From Heterobilharzia americana (Eukaryota > Platyhelminthes > Trematoda > Strigeidida > Schistosomatidae), in assembly GCA_944470555.2 (NCBI GenBank), contig OX104132.1, positions 3,853,755-3,917,754 on the forward strand: 64,000 nucleotides of DNA, read 5' to 3'. This document shows, piece by piece, positions 28,101 through 43,100 of the stretch (the stretch's first letter is position 1; every line of letters begins with the position of its first letter). Both the position numbers and the translations under genes were made by a program. The notes under the pieces were generated by a model that did no database searches, was not told the DNA's origin, and saw nothing but the letters and a program-made list of their open reading frames with translations.

Positions 28101-31100
28101 AGTTAATGATTATTTGATTCAGGAAATTTGACACATTCCACTTCTATTCAATACTAAGCGAAGTTTCAATACTTTAGGATTTGATGAAGAAGAAGAAAGT
28201 GTTGGCACATCATTTTTGCTTAGACAATGAAACAGATTAGCTAGCAGACCAATGCGAAACAAAATTTTGCATATCTCTGGTATACAAGTGTGTTGCATCA
28301 TTCCTGTTACATGTGTTGGGTGTTGAAGTACCTATGATGGGTTGGAGGATGTAACGAAGGATAGACGATGGTTCGGACACTACTGTCTATAGGAAACCGA
28401 CACATTCTAACAGGTATCTACACCTCACGTCATCTCTTCCAATCAGTCAGTCAGTGAAGGCAGGTTTAGTCAAATATCTGAATGTTAGAGGTAGAAAACT
28501 GGTTAGTCAGTGCAACTACATAAACAAGGAAGTGAAGTAAAATTTCCCATATTTCTAGTATACAAGGGTGTTGCGTCATTTCTACTACATGTGTGTTGGG
28601 TGGCTGTTGATTCGATGAACAAAGATTCAGTAATCAATCTCTCACCTAATTACATTGGACTTAATTACAGTGGGTTCATCCCATCTACCCTATTGTGTGC
28701 ATGCAGTGCAATATCCAAGTGTTTTCTCAGATTATTGATCTATTTCGGTCTATCGTTCTACATCTAGCTAAATTCCTATGTTCCACTGATCTGACTGACC
28801 CACGTCCACCTAGTTTCACCTATATACTTGACCTGACTCACAGTGATTACATGGAATTTGATAGGTTAGATAATTATGCTGAATTGGTTCTATCGGATCC
28901 GACAAAACTTATCTCTGAGTAAGTTTGTAGGCTTACCTACCACCTCAACTAATTCCAGCCTGGTTGAGGATCGTACGTAAAGATTTTGATGTTCCTCTCC
29001 TATAGGGTAATACAATGGAGGCTGTGAACTCCTTTCTACTCGTGTTGTCGTTATTGTTTAGAGGTTTATTCACGCTTCTTTTATTATCCTCTGCAGTTCA
29101 TTAGGAATTCATACGAACACACTGAAGAAATGAAAAGATAACAGTAACATGAGTACGAATAATGAGGACAAGATGAGTAGAAAAGAGTTCACAGACTCCA
29201 TTGTGTTAGTATATAAGAATGGGACATGGAAAACTGTATGTAGGATTCTCAACGAGGCTGGTGACATTTAAGTCTACAAACTGACACGATTTGTCGGTTT
29301 AAGGATCGGATAGATCGAATTCAGTAAAATAATCTAATCTATGAAATTCCATGTAATGACTGTGAGTCAGGTGAAGTAAATAGGGGTGAAACTAGCTGGT
29401 CGGGGTCAGTTAGAATAGGAGAACATAGAAATTTAGCTGAACAAAAAACAACTGACTGGAATAAGATCAATAATCTAGAAAAGCACTCGGTTATTGCAAT
29501 ACGTGTATTAACACACACAACTATGCGGTAGGGTGGGTGGGATAAAACCCTTATACTTCAGTGAAATATAAGTAGGTAGAGAAAGGGATTGATTACTGAA
29601 TCTTTGTTCATCGAATTTCATGATTATGACCAGTAATTTGTGCTCGAAACATTATGAATTATGTTAAACTGTAGTACTATGTGCTGTGTCGAATGAACAA
29701 GCCTTCTATGACATGCAGTATTTATATGGTGGAGCTCTAGCTCGTCGGCGTAGGCAGTCAACTTTCGACCCCTAGGTCACTGGTTTGAACGCCACTCTGC
29801 ATGCCAAGATTTAGGGATCTTTGTCTACTACAAGGGTGTTCAAGAGGTATCTGAATGAGTTTTGTTCGTTCATCGCCCAAGTTTGATCCCCATAATGATA
29901 ATTGATGGTGAACTAAAAATCTAGGCTGTGGGAGGATTGCAACCAGCGAGATAAAGAGGATGAGGATGTCATCACATATTGATTTTCAGTTTGACTATCT
30001 GAGATAATCGTGGTTTGGCTGACTTGTATTATTAATAGTAGGTGACGTTAGTAGTCTATGTTGTTGTAAAAATTACAATATGCTTTTCAGCAAGAGAATA
30101 CAAACGTCAGTTATTCAACTTACCAGTTCAGTCAGTACGGCATCCTGTTCCTGGTTAATTGTAACTTCTATGCAATAGGTATTACAACTTTGTCTGGTTG
30201 TAATTTCCCTAGGTATATGATTCTGCTGATTCAGTCTCAACTCTGACCTTGCAGTTGCTTGATCTGGTATACTCTACAGTCCACCCACGCACACAATAAA
30301 TCAAGCAATTATTTATTATTATTATTAGTCCCTTGGGTTCGTAGTGGAACATAGGGCTTCAGTAGCACGTCTCCAGTGACCTCTGTTCTCTGAGATCTTT
30401 TGAACCTGGCTCCACGACAGCCCAGCTGGTCGCATTTCCTCCTCTCACGATCTCCTCCATGTCACCCTCGGACATCCAACTCGTCGCTTCCCATGGGGAT
30501 TCCACTCGAGCAACTGGCCTGACGCGTGATGTCCTCAGTCGGCCTTCTCAGTGTATGCCCAATCCATCTCCACTTCCTCCTGCATATTTGTTGCATGATA
30601 GGTTGTTGGTTGGTTCGTTCCCAGAGCACCTTGTTGCTTATTCTTTCTGGCAATCCATCTGATCTTCAGTAGCGAGCCAGCGTAAGCAGTTGTTGATGAA
30701 TGTCTGTAGTTTATTGGGAATCCCTTTCGTGACGCGCCAAGTCTCTGAGCCATACAGAAGCACTGACTTGACTGGGTTGGTGTTGAAAATCCGTATCTTG
30801 TTGTTCATGCTGAGTGCAGAATATCTCCACACTGGTTTCAGGCTAATGAATGCCTGTCTTGCTTTTCCGATTCTGACTTTGACATCCTCGTCTGTGCCTG
30901 TGTCGCCTGTAGTTGAAACAGTGCTTCCTAGATAAGTGAAGGAGGTTGCTTTCTTTAAGTTTCTCCCGTTGATGGTGACTGGGGTTTGTTGTTGTTGTTG
31001 ATGGTGGTGGTGCGGTATCTTCATCACTTCTATCTTCTCTATATTCACTTGAAGTCCCGTCTTCGCTGCCTCAAGCAATTGGGTCACCTGAATAGCTTAC

Positions 31101-34100
31101 AACACAGAGCATAAAGTCCACTGCTTTATTGTCCGTCTAGTTCAACCATTCTGATTCATCTGTGAATATATGTTCAAATTATGTTTAGTAATGATGGGCA
31201 GTGATCACAACACGCATCATAAATTTCTAAATATGAAATAACCAATTGCTTTCAAGGATGAAAAATGGCACAAGTTACAACAATGAATTGGTTTCATTCA
31301 TCATGGAATGATTATTTCTGAATTATAAGTCATTATGTAGATGAATAAGGGGTCAATCGAAAGCTCTTCAACTGAACAATACAATAATCATAAGAAGAAT
31401 GACTCTTGGAATAATTAAAGTAATAAACGATCAATGACATTGATCTGAGGTTCATTTTCACCACTTTTCGTCTAATCTAATTGTAGAAGCGACCATAAAA
31501 GGTCAAAATAAAGTTAGCTTCCATTCTATATACTATGGTTATGAGTAATTTACATATAAAATTCTTCGAGTTTTCTCTTTGTTTCCTTTTTTTGTATTCT
31601 TTTTTCTGTATAATAAAAAGTTAGATTAACACGAGGTCAGTGTTACTATGTATATACTCACCGTAAACTGTATGATGATATAACGTTACCATTACTAATT
31701 AGATATATGTAAATATGAGAGGGAGAGAGAGAGAGGAGGGGGGGACGGTGTTACTGTTCAGTGAGGGGGGGGGGGGTAAGAAGCAGAGGTAACAACTGAT
31801 AATTGGTGATAAAAGCGTATTTCAAGTCAATTGTGATGCAGGAAGTTTTGTGCATGTGATCAACAAACGTGATATCATACATCATGTTACACCCTTAATA
31901 ATATAATCTATGTATATCTCTATACAGATATCAGAATATTAACAAAATTCGAGTAAAGTATTAACAGTTACTCTGTACCATCTCACTGTATCCACTAGTA
32001 TAAACATAATTTCATAATTCGATATACAACTATTGCAACTCATTCTAATCTCGGTAAAAGTAAAGATTTGTGATCAAAACAAAGTTTAACTGATGGATGA
32101 ATACACGAGTTATCGCCAAAAAATTATTACTATTCTCTGAAATGCTAGAGTGTATTAATTTAAAACACATACATGTTACGTATACTCAAATACTCGTTCA
32201 ATTCAATGTTCAACTAACTCCAGTATATGTAGGATTTATTGTAGCAATTTGAGAATGTTTTAAAAGCGTTTCTCACTACCCAAATACAAATTGTCGCTCC
32301 GTGATTGGTCTTCAGCAGTCCCTCGGCTAACAATAGAGAGTGAGCGTAGTAACCACTTCACTTACCTGTGAAGTAGGATCAACCGTGGTGCGATGGTCAG
32401 TGGTCGATGAAATCTCTGTACGAATACAAAAGGCTCGGTTGACTGAGTTTTGCCAACTCACACCACCTGTGGCACCTGCGTGATATCAGATTGTGTTGTG
32501 AGAGTCATGTGTAGTGCACAGCAATCCACTCTGTTCTACTGTGTGGGTGTGGAACATGGTCATTGAAGGTGGAAGACATGAGAAGGCTGTCTTCAAGTGT
32601 TTGACCATCGTTGCCTTCGTAGTTTAGGTTGTATTCGTTGGTGTCATCATGTGAGTGACGTAGTCGTGAAGCGTAGAGTTTCAGGGATGGAGTAGAGGTA
32701 AGTCAGTTGATATGGGGTTGTGGTCGTTGATGGACTGAGATGGTTGAGAGATGTGTTACGTATGCGTGTTGGCCGTCTACCTCATCACACAATGTTGACT
32801 GAAGTAGGTTTAGACTGAAAAAGGACTGGAGGTGGTCAGACTAAGACATGGGATCAATGTGTGTAGTGTTTTACTGTTGGTTTGAGCCATATGTGGAGAT
32901 AGAGATCAGCCGATTGGGGTTAGTGGGACAGGAGGAAGCAGTGGTTGTAGATTGACTGTATGTGATATGGGTCAGAGTGTATGTCAGTGACGCAGGTGTG
33001 TATGCACACATTATCCTCATCTTATCGATGCTATACTGAATCTCACCAATATCTCATTCCTTCTTTCTCTCATTTTGTACTTAATACTTGTTTTGAGTGA
33101 ATTTTGTTGTTTTCATCTTCCAATTGACTGTCTTTTTACTTGATGTATTGATATGAGGTGTGACAACTCTGAGAGTTACGCCGTCGTTTGATACTTGTAA
33201 TTTCTTGTGACAACCATAAGGAAATTAGTTTGACTAATATTGTGTCCAAGATCATAGGGTCCATAGTTATCCGACGCCCAACTGAAGCTCGAGAATAGAA
33301 AACTCGAGTAAACCAGATAGGTTTCAGATCTGATCTAGGGTCTGTCGATCATATTTTCACCCTCTGACAGATTCTGAAATATACACGTGCCTACCGGCGG
33401 CCGACGTTTCCCATATTTCTTGACCTAAAGTCGTCATTTGACTCCGTCAGCCGTGAGGTGTTGTGAGAGTGTCTAACTGAAGGGAGTACCTAGAAGTTAT
33501 GTAGCACTAATCAAAGCTCTCTAATCGAATTCACGCAGGTGTTTCATGGATTACGAAGAGTTGTCAAATGAGTCGACAACAACTAATGGTGTCCGGAAGG
33601 AATGTCCACTGTCACCGTTCCTAGTTAACTTCGTTATAGACTTATTAATGAACATAACTCTATGTACACCTGACTTCATAGGGATTGACCTACTCCCTTG
33701 AGGCCATCTCGTTGAGTTGAAGTATGCAAATAATATTGTCCTGTAGGCTATGTGAAGACACTGACGCAATGCAAAGTCACCTGAGTGCTTTGAACAGAAA
33801 TCTATGTATGTCTGCTGCAAATCCTCCCAGTTTAATGATAATGAGTGATGTGGTGGAATGTGTCCACCACTTCACCTACTTGGAGAGTTGCATAAGCCTG
33901 AACAGGTTGGTTGATGACGAAATCTTAGCTGGGATACGGAAGACCTGTTTGACATTTGCCAGCTTGGGTCACCTGTGACATCGGTGAGATATCCGGACAG
34001 ATACAAAAGGTTCGATTGGCTTTTGTCAACTTCAGCCACCTATGGCGCCGCCGTGATATTCGTTTGTCTATTAAGGGTCGCGTGTACTGCACTTGCACGG

Positions 34101-37100
34101 CAGTCCCCTCTGTTCTACTGTATGGCTGTGAAACATGGCCATTGAAAGTGGAGGATACAAAAAGGCTTCAGGTGTTTGACCACCGTTGCCTTCGTAGTAT
34201 AGGACGTATTCCGTGGTGTCACCATGTGAGTAATTCAGAAGTTAGGTGTAGAGTTTTGGGGAGAAGAGGTAAGTCAGTCGACGAGGTTGTGAACCTTCAT
34301 CGACTGAGATGGTTGGGACACGTACTACGTATGCCTAGTCACCGATTGCCTCGTCACACAATGTTGGCTGAGGTGGGTCCAGGCTGGAAAGAGGCTCGAG
34401 GTGGCCAGACTAAAACATGGCACCAATGTATGAAGTCTCTGACTGTTGGTTTAAGCCATGTGTGGCGATGCAGACTAGGTGGTTGGGGTCGGTGGGACAA
34501 GAGGAACCAGTGGTTGGAGACTGACTGTAGGTGATATGGCTCAGAGTGGCGTGGATGTATACACACATTATCCTCATCTTAACGACGCTATACCGAATCT
34601 CACCATTTTGTCGCTCCTCTTTCCTTTCTTCTCGTACTTTATATTTCTTTGACTGCATTCACTTATCTTCATCCTTCACCTCACTACCTTTTTACTTGAT
34701 GTGCTGATATGAGGTGTGGCAACTCGGACCGTAAGGCAGTAATGCCTGGTCATATGTTGATGATGATGATGACTTCCCCCCTTGAAGTACAAATTAGCAA
34801 AAAATGATCATTGAAGAGGTTCCACTCGATTCCTTAGAAATCCAGTAGAGCTGAAAATTGTCTAGATAATCCAGTTTCAGAATATACATTCAAATCTTTA
34901 GCCAACTTCCATGAACCTGATGAATGAGTCTTCTGATTTTCGAGTCATGAAAATAACGCCAAAAGTTGCTATCTTTGTCTGAACAATATTCAATAATCAT
35001 GTTTTGATGAGAGTTAATCTTTATGACACTATCAATTTTCAATTGATGTAACACAATAAACTAATCAATCATGATGAAACTTTCTAAGAGTTCTTGGTAA
35101 TGTGTATTATTGAAAGTTTTTACTATAGAACGGAACATCTACAATAATCTTGGATTTCAATGAGAATTTTTGACTGAGCAATCAACACAATCAAGAATAA
35201 CAGTAACACGTCATGAATTCATATGATAGTCACATATCATACCTGAGTTAGTAGAGCACCCGATCTTGAAACCTAATGGTTATCGGTTTGATTTCTGTTT
35301 TGGCCCAGATTTTCATTGAGTATTCAATCATCCTTCACCTAATATCAATAAGACAAAGCTACCGAACCACATGGCTCTTTCATTCAGATAGTCCAACCGA
35401 TAAAAATAACAAAGTAACTCCCTTGTGGGCTAGTTGAAGACGATCAATAAGAATCTGTGTACCTGGAACTTCTTGGGGAATTGATCCCTTATTAGAGATC
35501 CAACTGATTTTGTTCAACAGTACAGTCAACGTTATGTTATCAGTGAGGTGCTGATGCTACGATTAACTGCCTATAATACTAAAACAGACAGGTTAATTAA
35601 TTGCTAGAAAGTCATAAAAACACGCGATGTTTTCTCTCTTACCGAATTCTAATAGTCGAATTTGCATTAGTATATAATGTCGTGGAACCACATCTACTGT
35701 TGAAAAGTCTTACTAGATGGTGAAGTCATTGATAACAATGGAAATTCTTATACCTACCAATAATTTAATCTATTCTGGATGTCATGCTACCCACTTGTTG
35801 TGCTTTGCTCGATTTCTCAAAATTCTATTGTTGGCACTTTTGAAGTTACTTTATATACATACTACTTATATGCTTTCATACTTCAAAAACTTCTTGAATC
35901 GACCACCACATGCAACTCGTCCGAAAATACTACCAGCAACGGCAGAACTACAAGTGAATACAGGCCCTCCGACAAAAGCAGAAGTCCTGAATGTCATAAA
36001 ACTGCTGGAATTTGGGAAAGCAGCAGGACCAGATGGAATTCCATCAGAAACACTGAAACAGACGCTGAGACAACAGCGGACATGCTCACACCACTACTGG
36101 AAGAAGGGCTACCTTGTCAAACTTCCAAAGAAGGGCGACCTAAGTCTTTGCATGAACTGGCGTGGAATCATACTCCTGTCCACCCAAAGCGAAATATTAA
36201 GCCGCATCATCCTAGAGAGACTAAAGGATGCACTGGATTCAAACGGAACAGGTAGGCTTTAGGAAGTACAAATCATGTGCAGACCAAATTGCAACACTTC
36301 GCATCATCACAGAACAGAGCATAGAATGCTAGTCAACTCTCTACCTGAACTTCATCGACTTTGAAAAGGCATTTGACAGCGTCGACCAAGAAGTAATTTG
36401 CCAGACGGTTGCTTCAACACCACAGAGTGCCACAAATCTTTATCAACCTCATTCAACAGCTGTATGCTACATGATGCAACATGCCAAGTGATCCACAATG
36501 GGAAGCTTAGCGATGCCTTTAAAGTGAAGACAGGAGTAAGACAAATCTGCCGCCTACTATCACTGATCATTTTCCTGATTATGGTCGACTAGATCATGCA
36601 GCAAACAGTGAGGAGCGAGATGGGTATACGCTGACTTGACCGATGAAAAGATCCTCGAAAATTTGAATTTCGTCAACGATTTATGTTTAATGACGCGCAA
36701 ACTTGAAGATATACAGGCGAAAACAAACAAGTTGACAGAAGAGACAGGGTAGCGAAGACGGGACTTCAAGTGAATGTAGAGAAGACAGAGGTGATGAAGA
36801 TGCCCAACCATCAACACCAAGAGGCACGAATCACCATTAACGTGAGAAACCTATAAACAGTAGTCTCTTTCACCTACCAACTAGGCAGCATCATCTCAAC
36901 TACAGGTGGTGGCACAGGCACAGACGAGGATGTCAAAGTCAGCCAGGATCAGAAAGACAGCAAGACAGGCTTTCAATAATCTGAAATCAATATGAAGACC
37001 CACTGCACTCAACACAAAACGTGAGCAAGATCCGGATTTTCAAAACAAATGCAAGTCAGTGCTGCTATGTGATGGTTCAGAAACTTGGCGCTTCACGAAA

Positions 37101-40100
37101 AGCACTTCCAACAAACTACAGCCATTCATCAACAGCTGCCACCTACGCTCACTCGGTACACAGACACGGAGGATCAAATGGCCAGAATAATGAGAATAAG
37201 CAACAAGGAAGTCACTCTGCGAACGAACCAACCAACCACCTATTACCCAACAAATATGCAGTTTAAGAAAGTGGAGATGGATTGAATTGGGCATACACTG
37301 AGAAGGCCAATTGAAGACATCACTCACCAGGCCATCCATTGGAATCCAAAGGGGAAACGATGAGTTGGGCGTCCGAGGTGAGGGTGAGGGTGAGAGTGAC
37401 ATGGAGGAGATGATGTGAGGAAGAAATGAAAGCTTGTGACCAGTCGTGGTGCCAGGTTGAAAAGATTGCAGAGAAGAGAGTGTATTGGAGGTGTGCTACT
37501 GAATCCCTATATTCCACTAGGAACCCAAGGAAAAATTATAATCATAATAATAATAATAATAATATGCTTTCATGTAAGTAGCTGTCTGGTCGCGACAATC
37601 TTCGGGTCTGAATAGCTTAATAGTAAAGTGTGTGAATACAGCCCTAAGTAATGTAAGCTTGATTCTCAAGTCGGACATCAGTTCCTTTGAGGAGTGCCAA
37701 AAGTCATGAAATCTAGATCATGTATTCATTCGATATTTAATGATCATCTCAAAAATGCATGAGATTTGGTAGATCGATCTTATTGATACTGGATAGTGAT
37801 TGAGAGTGAAGCGAAATTTTCAATTGGCACAGGATTCGAACAAGTGGCCTACAGTTTAACGACCTAGTCAGCTCTATTCATTAAACCATAGGATCTAGCT
37901 ACTGACAAGGTTTTAACCTCTTCACTCTCCTTACCTACCATATTATGAAGACGTTTCCCTCTGGTACTAAGTCAATACAACTAACGGAATCCAGTTTAAA
38001 GGCTTGTCATGATGAATTCCACTTTAGAATCAATAAATCGCCATAAACCTCTAAATCATATTACTTTCTAATGCTGATTAGTAGTGATTTACTTCACAAG
38101 GGGATCTCTTAAAGTACTGTATTCAAAATTCTTGATTAGTGGAGCATATCAAGATAGGTACTCAACTACGATATTGGTGGATGAATGTCATGCTATATCA
38201 CTAATTGACAAAAGTAGAAAAATGTGAGCTAACTTGGATGTCGAATTATTGACTCACTTGTAATGTGTTCCCCATGAAACCTTGAAAGTCTTGGGTTCAA
38301 TCTCTGATATAAGTGGGATCATGAGTACGTATTTCAAACCATGATGAATTTTCATATCACTGAGAATATTTAAATTGACATTGTTCAAACCTGAAGTCAA
38401 AGTGTTTTTTTTCTCAACTTCAATATTACTGAGGAATACTAACAACTACGAAATTTAGGAGGAAGATTTTATGATAAAAATGACCCTGAATGATACATTT
38501 CTAGAAAAAGAACGATAAAGTATCAATAATATTAGTAAATGAAATATTATTATTATTATTAGTCCCTTGGGTTCCTAGTGGAACATACGGCTTCAGTAGC
38601 ACGTCTCCAGTGACCTCTGTTCTCTGAGATCTTTTGAACCTGGCTCCACGACAGCCCAGCTGGTCGCATTTCCTCCTCGCACGACCTCCTCCATGTCACC
38701 TTTGGACGTCCAACTCGTCGCTTCCCATGGGGATTCCACTCGAGCAACTGGCCTGACGCGTGATGTCCCCAGTCGGCCTTCTCAGTGCATGCCCAATCCA
38801 TCTCCACTTCCTCCTGCATATTTGTTGCGTGATAGGTTGTTGGTTGGTTCGTTCCCAGAGTTTCTTGTTGCTTATCCTTTCTGGCAATCCATCTGATCTT
38901 CAGTAGCGAGCCAGCGTGGGGGGCAGTTGTTGATGAATGTCTGTAGTTTATTGGAAATCCCTTTCGTGACGCGCCAAGTCTCTGAGCCATACAGAAGCAC
39001 TGACTTGACTGGGTTGGTGTTGAAAACCCGTATCTTGTTGTTCATGCTGAGTGCAGAATATCTCCACACTGTTTTCAAGCTAGTGAACGCCTGTCTTGCC
39101 CTTCCGATTCTGTATTTGACATCCTGGTCTGTGCCATCTGTAGTTGAAACAGTGCTTCCTAGATAGGTGAAGGAGGTTACTTCCTTTAAGTTTCTCCCGT
39201 TGATGGTGATTGGAGTTTGTTGTTGTTGTTGATGGTGGTGGTGCGGTATCTTCATCACCTCTGTCTTCTCTATATTCACCTGAAGTCCCGTCTTCGCTGC
39301 CTCTTCTATCAACTTGTTAGTTTTTGCCTGCAGATCTTCAAGTTTATGTGACATCAGGCACAAGTCATCGGCGAAATCCAAATCTTCTAGGTTCTTTTCC
39401 GCAGTCCAGTGTATCCCCCTCTTCTCGCTGCCCACTGTTTTCTGCATGATCTAGTCCAGTCGACCACAATCAGAAAATCATGGGTGATAGTAGGCAACCT
39501 TGTTTCACTCCTGTCTTCACTTCAAAAGCATCACTGAGCTTCCCATTATGAATTACTTGGCCGGCATGTGGCATCTTCATATAGTTGTTGAATGAGGCGG
39601 ATAAAGGCTTGCGGTACTCCGTAGAATTGAAGCAGTTTGCAAATTACCTCTCGTTCGACGCTGTCAAAGGCCTTCTCAAAGTCGATGAAGTTGAAGCGGA
39701 GAGCTGATTGCCATTCTATGCTCTGTTCTATGACGATGCGAAGCGTTGCAATTTGGTCAGCACATGATTTGTACTTCCTGAAGCCTGCCTGTTCCGGTCG
39801 TAGTTTTGAATCCAGTGCATCTTTAAGCCTCTCCAGGATGATGCGGCTTAATATTTTACTTGCACTGGGTGGACAGGAGAGTGATTCCGCGCCAGTTCTT
39901 GCAAGCACTGAGGTCTCCCTTCTTCGGCAGTTTGACAAGGTAACCCTTCTTCCAATCGTCAGGTACCTTCTCTTCCTTCCACACCTTCTGCAATAGTGGT
40001 GTGAGCATGGCCGCTGTTGTCTCTGCATCTGTTTTCAGTGCTTCTGGCGGTATCCCGTCTGGTCCTGCTGCTTTCCCACATTTCAGTAGCTTTATGGCGT

Positions 40101-43100
40101 TCAGGACTTCCATTTTCGTTAGGGGATTTATGTTCACTTGTAGTTCAGCGGCTAGGCTGCAGGTGGTATTTCTGGACGAAGTGCAGGTGGTGGTCGGTTC
40201 AAGAGCTTCTTCAAGTGGCCAGCCCATTGTTTCCTTTGTTTCTCTTCTTTCGTAATTAAATTTTCGTCATCATCTTTTATTGGTTTTGTCTGCGTTGATC
40301 TCTTCCTAGATAGCAACCTGGTTATTTGATACAATGTCGTCAGGTCTCTCTTACCTGCAGCAGCCTGTTCTGCTTCACTTGCCAGTGTTTCGTAGAAGTG
40401 TCTCTTGTCTTTGCGTGCATTCTTCTCCACTTCTTTGTCCAGTATTTTATGCATTGTGCTCAGTTCCTCTTGTCGTTGAGCGTCCTTGCACTGGTTTATC
40501 TTCTGCTTCACCATCCTCCTCTCCCTACTCTATCAGCTTCCAGGTATCCGTCGAGATCCATTCCTTATCTTCTTTCTTCTTCCTTCCTAATACTGTTGTG
40601 CAGGTTTCTTTCCACCTATCTTTCAAAGACTTCCAGTGTTCTTCCACACAGGTTTCTTCACAGATGTTCCTCATTTTGTTCTCCCATTTTGTCTTGATGG
40701 CTGACTGTCGTGAAGATCTCCTTTGTAGTTTCATCCTTCAGTTTCCGAGTGTTGTACTTGAATTGAGGTCTATCACCAGTTTCCTTGAAGGCTTTTAACT
40801 TGATTTGGAAGGCAGGTTCCTTGCACTAGATAGTGGTCTGAACCTACATCTGCTCCTCTTCTTGACCTTGTGTTAAGTAGACTGCGTCTCCATTTTCTTG
40901 AGATTGAGATAAAGTCGACTTGATTTTTAGTGTGAAATATAGGCAACAGTAAAACAAAGATTTACTCAATAGAGATCAAATTTTTACATATAAAAGCATA
41001 AAAGTGTTTGTATGTCGATAATTGGTTTAAAGGAGGGTGTGGATCATATTTTTATCAATCGCTTACCTCAACAATTAAGCTTATAGATAGAATTTACCCA
41101 AAAAGGTATAGAAAAGAAATCCGAAGAGAATAAAAAAAAAAGATAAGAATATTGTAGCCATCATTTACTTCAATGAAATTTTAAACCCTTCACAATGTAT
41201 TTTGAAATGGATAAAGCTGAAACCGGAATTTTTAATAGATACCTGAAAATTATGATTGTTATGGCACATAGGCTTTGAGTAAAATGAAGAGTGAGCGCAA
41301 CTTAAAACTAGATTGAGAAAAAGTCTACGCAACGACAGTGAACAGTGATGGGCAACGAAAGCTAAAGAGATGGGAAAGGCGGCAGTGATAGCTAACAGTT
41401 GACAGTTATTTAGACTTATTAAGGAAACTGGGTAGAATAGGTCAACAACAGTTAGTGAGAATTTAACGGAGAAGGACGGGTCTGTGATTCACTCGCAGGG
41501 GGACGACTGGAACGATGCGCAGAGCACTTCGAAGAGTAGTTTCACTGGCCTCCAGCCACCATTACGTTGCCCGCTATCCAGTCAGATCCTGAGTGGAACT
41601 TTGAGATGGGCGCCCCAACATTTGCAGAAATCGAGAAAGCTGTAGGTAACTTGAAACGGAGAAGGCTGGAAGGACCAGACGGATTAACTCCTGAGGTGTA
41701 CGAGGATGGTGGTAAGATGTTCTTAGTCAGGTTAATGGAAGTGTTAACTAGGATATAGGAATCAAATACGATCCCCTCTGACTGGTCTAAATCACTGATT
41801 ATTCCAGTCTTCAAGAAAGGCGACAAGTCCTCTTGTAATTGCCACAGAGGAACATAGTATCTGAAATCCGAGGTTCTATAGTTCTTCGACGCCTGAGTGG
41901 AGCTCTGAAAGAGCAAGCCCGAGAAAACCAGGCAGGCTTTAGACCCAGCTGCGGGTGTATCGACCAGATACTCACTCTATGTAAGGTTCTGGGACACAGG
42001 CACGCTTACCAACGCCTGAAAAAAGCTGTACTTCTCGACTTAAAGGTGGCATTCGATTCAGTTGGTCGAGAAGTCTTACGGCAATGTCCCCCAGCTGAAA
42101 GGTGTACCGAGTAAGTACATCACCTTAATGAAGGTTCTCTACTCGAACATTTCTGGGCGTTTTATAGCCTGTGGTGAGATATTCAAGGAGCTATGCTCAT
42201 CGAGTGGTGTCCGTCAAGGGTGCTCACTCTCTTCATTTTTATTCAAATTTATCATGGATATTCTCATCGAGGTCTCCCTCTCGTCACCTGATTACACAGA
42301 GGTTGACCAGTTCACAGAAAAGTTTTAGTTAGACCTAGTGTACACAGATGATATAGACCTGTTAGGTGAAGATTCTGACAAGATGCAGAGTATTCGAAAC
42401 AGTTTGAGTATCAATTTCAGAATCTTTTGGATGCATTTCTCATCACCTAAATACAAATTGTTGCTCCATGATTGGTCTTCAGCAGTCCCTCGGCTAACTA
42501 TAGAGAGTGAGTGTGGTGATTGAGTGTGTCAACCACTTCACTTACCTGTGAAGTGGGATCAACCGTGGTGCGATGGTCAGTGGTCGATGAAATCTCTGTA
42601 CGATTGCAAAAGGCTCGGTTGACTGAGTTTTGCCAACTTACACCACCTGTGGCGCCTGCGTGATATCAGATTGTGTAATGAGAGTCATGTGTAGTGCACA
42701 GCAATCCACTCTGTCCTACTGTGTGGATGTGGAACATGGTCATTGAAGGTGGAAGACATGAGAAGGCTGTCTTCAAGTGTTTGAGCATCGTTGCCTTCAT
42801 AGTTTAGGTTGTATTCGTTGGTGCCACCAGGTGAGTAACGCAGACGTGAAGCGTAGAGTTTCGGGGATGGAGTAGAAGTAAGTCAGTAGATATGGGATTG
42901 TGGTCGTTGATGGACTGAGATGGTTGGGAGATGTGTTACGTATGCGTGTTGGCCGTCTGCCTCATCACACAATGTTGACTGAAGTAGGTTTAGACTGAAA
43001 AAGGACTGGAGGTGGTCAGACTAAGACATGGGATCAATGTGTGTAGTGTTTTACTGTTGGTTTGAGCCATATGTGGAGATAGAGATCAGCCGATTGGGGT

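Larger units (their letters stand above)
26116..29417 (+). repeat. Left arm of the 3.3-kb inverted duplication
   Basis: Nearly identical to the reverse complement of 49416-52760. Differences include a deletion near 26545, where the other arm has about 24 more bases, and a shorter CCCCA tract at 28033-28055. Both edges fall inside repeats (B1 at 26116, PLE at 29417). Confidence 0.85.

Noticed and set aside
28119..28301. A duplicated 60-codon minus-strand gene (also 50541-50723)
   Set aside because: The duplication arm explains the conservation, and no motif or start context supports coding.
29150..29530. A host GIY-YIG nuclease gene
   Set aside because: It has broken frames, neighbouring RT thumb motifs and several copies, so it is Penelope-like element remains.
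31717..31775. A polypurine tract of an LTR retroelement
   Set aside because: No LTRs, primer-binding site or gag-pol frames lie nearby; it looks like simple-sequence DNA.
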